This document shows, piece by piece, positions 42,701 to 51,700 of a DNA stretch of 64,000 nt. The translations under genes were made by a program, and so were the position numbers. The stretch lies in the NCBI GenBank assembly GCA_963691655.1, contig OY829326.1:75571235-75635234 (forward strand). Direction: 5' to 3'. Each line of letters opens with the position of its first letter. Position 1 is the stretch's first letter. Under the pieces are notes generated by a model that worked only from the letters and a program-made list of their open reading frames with translations, was not told the origin of the DNA and searched no databases. Source of the stretch: Toxonevra muliebris (Eukaryota; Arthropoda; Insecta; Diptera; Pallopteridae).

Positions 42701-45700
42701 ATTTTTATTTATTGATTAAAAAATATTAAAATTTTATTTGAGTTTTTCCGTTTTTTAAGTGAGATTTTTTTTAGGTTTTTTTTTTTTGTCATGCTTTAAA
42801 CAGAGGAAAAATACAGGTTAACCGAAATAGAGTTGTTTTCTCTTTAATCTGCATCCCTTTAGCCTTCATCAGAACGAGTGTAATTACTACCATAACAGAT
42901 TTCTATTGCTACATTTTTGGGGAGTCTCCCAAACTTTAAAAAAAATGTATCGGCTATGCAGTCAAAGTCAAAAATTTGTGTGAAACACGACAATAAATTA
43001 TTTGGATTGTATTCGACAATTTTAGTTAAGAATAAAAAAATATCAAAATATGTACCCCGTTATAGGTACTAGCAGAGTAAAACTGAGCTATCCGCAGGGT
43101 GCAAGCAAAAGTCAGTTAGAAAGAGTGCGCGCGAAACTGTATTGTTTGAGGTCGCGGGCAAAAACGAATTAGGTTTTGAGGTAATGAACAAACATATCTA
43201 TTCGGATCTTCAACCCTCTCAGGATTTTCGTACACATTTACATACCAACCAAAAAATTTGTTTTGTGTTCCCTTTTTTTTTTTTGTCGTCAAATTCAAAA
43301 AATTATTAAAAATAGAAAATAATAAAAAGATGTGTAAAAAAAGAATTTTGTATGTAGATAGAACCTTTCTCTGTCGATAGACCTAACGGGAAAATTGGAA
43401 GCGCTACCCAAAAAAGTTCTTTGAGAGCGCTCCTTTTGTGCTCTCGTGGAAGTCTGCCCCACAGTATCGCTTTGATTTGTATTTTCTTATTACGCTTCAA
43501 AAAACACTTCACTTTTTTAAAAATCACTTCTATTTTTTAAAAATTTCACTTCACAAAAAAATTTCAAAACGACGGTCATATTTTACGGATTTGCCTTTAA
43601 ATGCGATCAAACCCGTGTTACTTTGCGAAATTATTCGTAATAATGCACTTTTAGGAGCAAAATAGTACACTTTTAATGAAAGTGATACTTTTATCAATAT
43701 ATTTTATCTAGACTTATGATAAAATATACTTAGGTTGTAACAACTGAACTACATTGAGTTATCGACCTGTTATTCTTTGGAAATGGTCTGTAATCGTTCC
43801 GAGAATAGTTTCTCATACTTATCTCACATTCATTAAATTTTGGATTTGTTAAACTTTGGAATTGAGGTATCGATATGAAATTTAAAGAACTGAAAGAAAG
43901 GTATAAATAAAAAAGGACGGAAAAATACTAAAAGTATTTAAAAGGCGTACTAGTGATCGGCCATCAAATGATCGTCTGCATAACACAATTTAAAAAGAAA
44001 ATAGTCAAGATTTGTATTCAATTTATTAATTCTAAATGTTTTTAAAACGTATACCTATGTACATACTTTTCGTTATTTATTTTTTATTGCGTGATTTTCA
44101 AATTAACAATTCCTGGTATTTTATTTTTTAACGAAATGCATTAAGCAAGGCAGTTTGTTCTACTTACCTGAGCATCTGCATAAACTTGTGTCCAAATGAC
44201 AGGATGATCATGCCTACCTAATACTAAAGGTCTTGCCATAACTGGTATATAATTCAATACCATTTCCCGTACTTCTGCCATATCACTTAGGTGCACATAG
44301 TATCCTTGATTGGCACATGCCATCCATTTAATATCCTTGACATCGGCTACTTCTTTGCCAATCAAATACGTGAAGACGCGCACCGGCTTATAGGGTAATT
44401 CCCCTGAATTGTATTGATCAAAAACATACTCATAGCTAAAAGGTGCGCCATCGCTAATTATCATAATGGCCTGATTGCATTGTGCGCCACGTCCATCGCG
44501 TTTCACATCTTTCAAAACCTCAAATGCCCTTGAAATTGCCGCAGAAAAGTTGGCCATATTTTTCATTTTAATATTCCCAAGTCCCTCCTTAAGTTCTCGG
44601 ACGTTGAAGAGATTTGCCTGATTTGTGCGTTTCATTTTTCAATGTAGTGTAAAGTAAATCGGATAGATGTGTATTATGAGTGTATTTTTTAATGATATTT
44701 ATGAATTTCAATACGAAAAAATACTCAGAAAATATAATATAAACAAAACTAGACATGCTTTTTTTTAATTAATATTGGTATTTATTTCATTTCGCAAATT
44801 TCACCAATAAATAAAATATGGTATTTAATCTTCAACTATATAAAATTGGATGCAATAAGTTTGTTTATTGGTCTTTTAGAAGTTTCCACAATCTAAAGCT
44901 AAGAAAAAAAGTTTTGGCAAGTGGGCGTGGCATCTCCCATGCAGCTCAAGTTTTCTTTGGGTATACATATCTCCGCAATCAATTACAGAACAATACTAAA
45001 TCTTGGTACAATTTCATGCCACAGAAAAAAGATGAGTGAAATTGGAAATGAGGGCGTGGCACCTCCCATATAACTTGAACTAAGATTTGGTGTAAAAATA
45101 TGATTTGTCAATGGTATTCTGGCAGAAAAATATGGATGGGTGTGGAGTAGTGGGCATGGCCATCCCCATACAACTCGAATGTGTTTTTGGAGCCATTTAC
45201 ACCATACCACTGAAATTTGGTACAAGAACATTGGTTGAAACAGCTATGCTACAAGAAATATGTGGTTGGGATTGTAAAAGAGGGCGGGGTCCTATCTATC
45301 CATACTGAATTTTCATTATTAGATAACTCAGAACTATTTATGGTGCGGTAGTAAGGATTGGTATGAAAATAAGATTTTTTAATTAATTTAGTTGGGTAAA
45401 ATATGGGTAGGTTTGATTTAGTAGTTGTGACACCTTCTATGCAACTCTGATTTTTAATACGGTATATTTCCAAGATTATTTATATTAGCACGAGAACTTG
45501 AATTGCCAGTGGGATGCTGTAAGAAATAAGTGAATAGGTTAGAGGGAATGGGCTTCAATACAAAGGAAATGTTTGAAAAGGTATATCTTAGAAACCATAG
45601 CAAGTTAGACAATGAAAGTTAGTGTGTGGAGGGGATATATTGGTAATTGGGCACAATGTGATTGTTTTCGCGAAAGTAGGTATAATATCTCCAATACAAA

Positions 45701-48700
45701 AGAACTGCTTGAAAAGGCATATGTGGGGATCCTAGCAAGGAAAGCTTTAACTGTTTGTTCGTATATTGGTAGTTAGTAGTTATTAGGAGTCATTGCAAGA
45801 AAGGTGACGAGGGTTTGAATATTAAGATGGGATGTTAATAGCATTAATTGAGAAAAAGCCCATCTGGTCCAAAATTTTTTTAAAATTTATACTTATTCAA
45901 TTTTTGAATGGTTTAGTTTTTAACATGAAAGAGTGATCTTTTTATGTAGCCTTTATTTTCTTATGAAGTTTTACGAAATAAAATAAATTTAACCAAAAAT
46001 TTTATATTAAAATAATTTGTTCAACTCGAGACAATACCACTGTATTACAGTAAAATATAACATTGCAAGAAACATTGTGGAGCTAGTTGAGCTGGAAGAA
46101 AATGGTGGAATATAAGAGATGTTTTTTACTTTCCGTTTTTTATAATAATTTGCATACAATATTTTTAATTCTAAAGACATCTTTGGTACAAATATGTTTT
46201 CTTTGTTTTTTAATATCTTTAACTTTAACAAGAATTTATGTTCTGGTTTCGATCGAAAAGATTTCTTCTTCTGTACAAGTCTCATCTATTTGAAAAAGTC
46301 TCATCGCTACGAAAAGCTAAACTTTAAACTAACTAAGTTACCGATTTTTAAGTTCCTGTAGAAAAACAAATACTAATTTTACTTAGATCGAACAGAGATT
46401 ACAGAGATCGAACTACTGTTTACGGCGGACTTGTGTCAACTAAAAAAGAGTTACAGCGTTTGAGACAAAATGTAACTATTAACAATTATATATTCGAAAT
46501 CGTCAAAGATTTCACATATCTAGGATCCATTGTTAGCAGCAAAAACATAGTCAGCCTTGAGATCAAGCAAAGAAAAACTCTTACCTGCAATTCCTACTTC
46601 GGACTTATTAGGCAATTGAACAACAGAACATGAGCTATGAAACCATGAGTTGTACACCAACATAAAAATTCGGTGGCTTTTCTTGTTGGGTTTGGTTGAG
46701 TGAATAGCTAGTAAGGTATTCTATTTGAGTCACGGTGATGAACATACAGAAGAGGGCGACCTAATTTCCGTTGGAAAGACCGCGGTAAATGAAGCAGAGA
46801 CGACTGGCTTTATTGAGAAGCCAAAAAACCGGTACGTACGAACAAAATAAGCGAAAAATTAAAATTTGCTAAAAGTTGTTTATGTAAAATTTGAATCCAA
46901 GAATAAGAGAGAAACACCGACTGACGATAATATAGTTCCCTGAACTTGATTACCTTTTTTTTTTTAGAAATTAGCCGGTATTTGAAAATTTCAGATTTGT
47001 GTTTACGATATTTATTGTACACAATTGGTTTTTGTTTCACCAACCCTACAACCTCCATAATGTTTAAAAGTTTTGAAATATTCTATATATCTTGTAAAGC
47101 TGTGTTATTGTTAATATTTCCATTAAATATGACCGATAAAAAATTTAAACAAATTAAAATAATTCTAATTAAAATATTAAAAATTATATATACTTGAACA
47201 AGCGTATCCTCAAAACATGACACGACAGGCTTTACTTCGTCGCCAAAGGTGAAGATGTTCACAAAGTCATTTGTACCTAACGTATCGAGTATTGTGCTTA
47301 CAACATGCTTTGCGATATCTAGCCTATGTCCAGTCATAGAGCCTGAGCCATCCAAAAGGATAACTATATCCTTTGGACTAGTCGCTGCCTCCATATACCA
47401 TGAACGCAAACGGCAATCGTACAGGTCGACCGGATTCATTTTCCATTGCGCTGCAGGAAATTGACGCATAAATCCGGTCGAACTGCCATAGAATTGCCAT
47501 GAAAGTGTTGGATCGTTTTTATAATTATCACGAAATATTTGATCCAAATTTTCCGACCATTGAATTGCTTTTATGACTTCCGGTGCTGAACGTGGAAGCG
47601 GAAGTGTTTTATTTGTTTGATAATAATTTTAATAATAATGACGTTGTCGATGGTGTTGATATTAATGTGTTGTTGTATAAAGAAGATGCATATGTTGTTA
47701 TTGTGCAAAGAAAATAGAAAAGAAAATGTTTTTTTATTTTTTTAATTGTTTGCTTAAGTAAATTATTTCTTTTGAATTATGTAGCTAGGTATGCTAAAAA
47801 CTTCAAATATTGAAAATTAAACATAAGAAATATGTACTTTAGAATTGAATTGATTTAACCCTTTCGGCCCGAAAAAAAGCTGCTGGGTGTACAATATTTG
47901 TACTAAGTGAATCTTAAACACTAAGGGCCAATTTCACAGTATACATTTAAATTTAATTTAAGTTAATTGTAAATTAAAAATTAAATGCAATTTAACTTTT
48001 TGCGGTTTTCACAGTGTCTGCATTTAGATATTAAATATTAGTGGCAACACTGCGGTCTTCGCCATGAGTTGGTTGTCGTTAAACCTTTGCGAATACAGTA
48101 ATATCTCAATTTATGTTTCTCTACTGATATTGTCTTGTTTTACATCTTCAAAAAAATTGCACTATATTTTTATTTCGGCTCTCAAGTTACTCAATTTATA
48201 CTATAAATAATTGTTTTCTCCGAAATATGTCACTTCCGAAGTTTTTCACCCTCAATTAAGATTGAATGTTTTGCCGTCAAATACTTGTGTATCGAGTCAC
48301 TTAATTTGGGTAATACTGTAAACAAAAAGAAATAGATTGTTGGCATAAAACAATTGAAACAAACTTGAAATGGATAATTTAACAGATAAAAGATCCCTGT
48401 ATGGGACAGGAGGTGGCCCTCCACAGAAGCTGAAGCGCCACGAATTCGATGAAAAATTGTATGATGTTGTTCCTGAAAAGCTAATAAATGGCCTTGGTTC
48501 ACAATCAGTTGTTTACTTTTTTCTACACAGGGTTGCATGTACTTCATTTAAATGCCCATAATTGGCCATTTAAATTGCAATTAAATTTAAATTAACTTCG
48601 AACTATGAAAATGAAATTTCAGAAATTAAGTATCAATTGCAATTTAAATGACCACTGTGAAATTGGGCCTAAGAAATAGTAAGATTTTTTACCGTTCCAG

Positions 48701-51700
48701 AATTTAAATTTTCGTCGTCAGAGGTGCTGGGGACCCCCGTCAAAGTACGACTGGGACATACCTATAATCCTATGAACTAAAACACATAGCTTTATGAAAA
48801 ATAATTTTATATTCAAAATTGAATTATAAATGAATGGGACACGTACATAATAAACACACGGAAAAGAGTATAAAACATAACATTTACCGCTTCTTTCATA
48901 TTTTTTCAGATTTTTGAACACGACTTCACTAATAAACAGATTACAAATAACTAAAGAACGGAAACAGTTCATTCCCATGCATGGTCTTCAGCAAATTATT
49001 TCAGCAAATTATTTCAGGGTCGAAAAGGTTAAATGCTATTGAATCTTTTGTTTAATCAATATGAAACTGTTTGCAACTAGTTCTAAACAGAATACAGCTT
49101 TCCATAATTTGACTGGATGGCAGATTTTTGCTGGAGCTATTCGCACAGTAACTTTTTTGCAATTTTCTTTAAATTATAAGAAATGTACATTACTAGCACC
49201 AAAAATGTCTGTGTAATATTCTCTAGCAAAAATCATAATTAAAATATGAATATATGTATGTAAGTATGTATGCATGTAAAAATGTTGGTAGTGCTCAAAC
49301 CTCTATCAAAAACATTTGTTGGCACATGTACTGAACTAATGGTTAAATTAACTGAAATATTGAAAAATTCCAGATTCGGTGATAGAACTATCGTTTTGGG
49401 TATTACGAATATTTTCGGCTCGCCAGCATCATCTAGTTCACGTTTTGGTGCTGTTGGTACGGTGTCATTTGGTTTAATCATCTCTTTGGCATTATAATAT
49501 GAAAAATGTTGATCGGCTTTTTCATTTTGATGTGAGAGGGCGGTATTTTCTGCCGTATCCATAATTCGCTATCAATTAAAATGTTATTTATTTATTTATT
49601 TTTTTAAGATATTAACTAAAAATTTAAAACTAATATATACAGCTATGACAACAGAGACGTTGAGCTTAACTAAGTATACAATAAATATAATTTAATAGCA
49701 ATTGAAATGCTTCTTTTTCTTGTTTTTTTTTAATACATATGATTTTTATTTCTCTTTACTTACTCGTACAGCACTGATTTTTAACTCCATCATCATTTGT
49801 ACTTCATGTGCCATATTTTCAACAATTTTGCCACCAGATCTTGATACAACTTGTGCCTCCTTAAAACTCTGTTGGAGGAGACGGAAAATTCAAATTCTTT
49901 AATTAGGTTCATAAACATACTAATAAACATTTATTTGAAGCCTTCAAATAAAATTGAATTAAACCATTAACCAATAGGCTTTGGAGCCGAACCCTGAACC
50001 CATGTCTTCCGAAACTGAATCCAAACTCACAATTGGTTGGTTGAATGGTTTAGGTTCAAGCCTTCTTTAGGAGAATTTTAATCGACTAACTTGTAAATAA
50101 AAACGTGTAAGAAAATACAACATTGTTTCATTTTAACAATGGAAAAATAACTGTAATTAATTTGGTAGAGTTAGGATAAAATGTTTTGGAATTGTGGTAG
50201 CATCATAAAATTGATCTACCTTATTTGAAGCATTACCTCAAAAGAATAGGGTGACTCGCCCAATAAATGAACACTTCCCAGATTCCCAGATTGTGTAAAT
50301 ACCAATCATTTGTTTACTTCGAAATAATATTTTAAAAAAATTATCAAATTTTTGTTTCCAACAGTTGGGACCATATATAGTTCCTTGGGCAGTGTTTAAG
50401 GTTTGGTGAACTTTGGTGCATTTTCCAGTTTTTACTACAAATTCGAAATGGAGCGACTAATGGACGATGAGAAATGGAATAAACATGTGAATGATTATAG
50501 CTGGTGTGAAAGTGAAGATATTGCAGTTTTTTCGGAGGGTGATTTTTACAGCTTGAGGTCGTCCTTTTCATATTCCACCAACAGACATTAAACTGGATAA
50601 CATAGGGCACCTCCCGAAAATTAAGCCAGCCTCCGAGGGACGATTCAAATCCAAAGTTCCTGGTTGTGGTAAACGTACTATAACGTATTGTGCTAAATGT
50701 GATCTTCAAAGATGCTATAAAGGCGAACTACATACTGTTTCTACAAATTTCACACAGAATAATTGGTATAAATTTTCATTTTTGGTTATTTTTCTCAATA
50801 AAGAGATTTTTTTTTAAAAAAAGTTGTGCATTTCTATTTTACTTGATACTGCCCAACGAACCATATATGGTCCACAAGGTAATTTCCGATTTTAAGGTAT
50901 TGAAAAAGTCATAGAACAAAAGTTGTTTAGAATGAAGAATGCTATCCCTTAACATTTTTTTAAACAAAATTTGCCTTGTTGGGCAGGGAAAGGTTAAAAC
51001 CATTTTCAAAACCATTCGGTTTAGATTTTATGGCGGTTTTTATGTGTTAAGAGCCGGATCAGTGATGAGATCAGCTGGAACCTATCATTACACTGTGCGA
51101 CACCAAAAATATGAATCCAAATCTCTCAACGGGTTCTGAAAGCACTAGGCACAATTATATTGCCGATGCGTTTTGCTACTTTAGGTCAAATAAGCGATTT
51201 TTTCGTGCTCTTAACTCATAAACTACAAGGAATTTCGTATTGATGTTTTCGGCAAAATTCGGTCTCTTAAACAGGTCTACAATATTGCAGAGCACTGTAG
51301 CAGCAAAAAGTTAGTAAAGGGTATGGGATTTGAGACTAAATGCATGTAGCTACAAGTTTTTTATTATTTATTTATATTCTTTTACCTTGCTACAATTTTG
51401 CAGTATACATATATAGGTAGCCCCAAAAAATCAACTTAAAGCAGCCAATTTTGACCCAAAAGTGTAAAATTAAAAAATATTGAGCTTATATAGTGAGTCA
51501 CAAAACTGATCAGAAACCACGCAGGGCCTTTAGAAAAATAACTGTAATTTATTTGGTAGAGTTAGTATAAAATGTTTTGAAATTGTGGTAGCATCATAAA
51601 ATTGATCTACCTTTATTATTTGAAGCATCACCTCAAAAGAATAGAGTGACTCGCCCAATAAATGAACACGTCCCAGTTATTTATTACAGTAAGAAACCTT

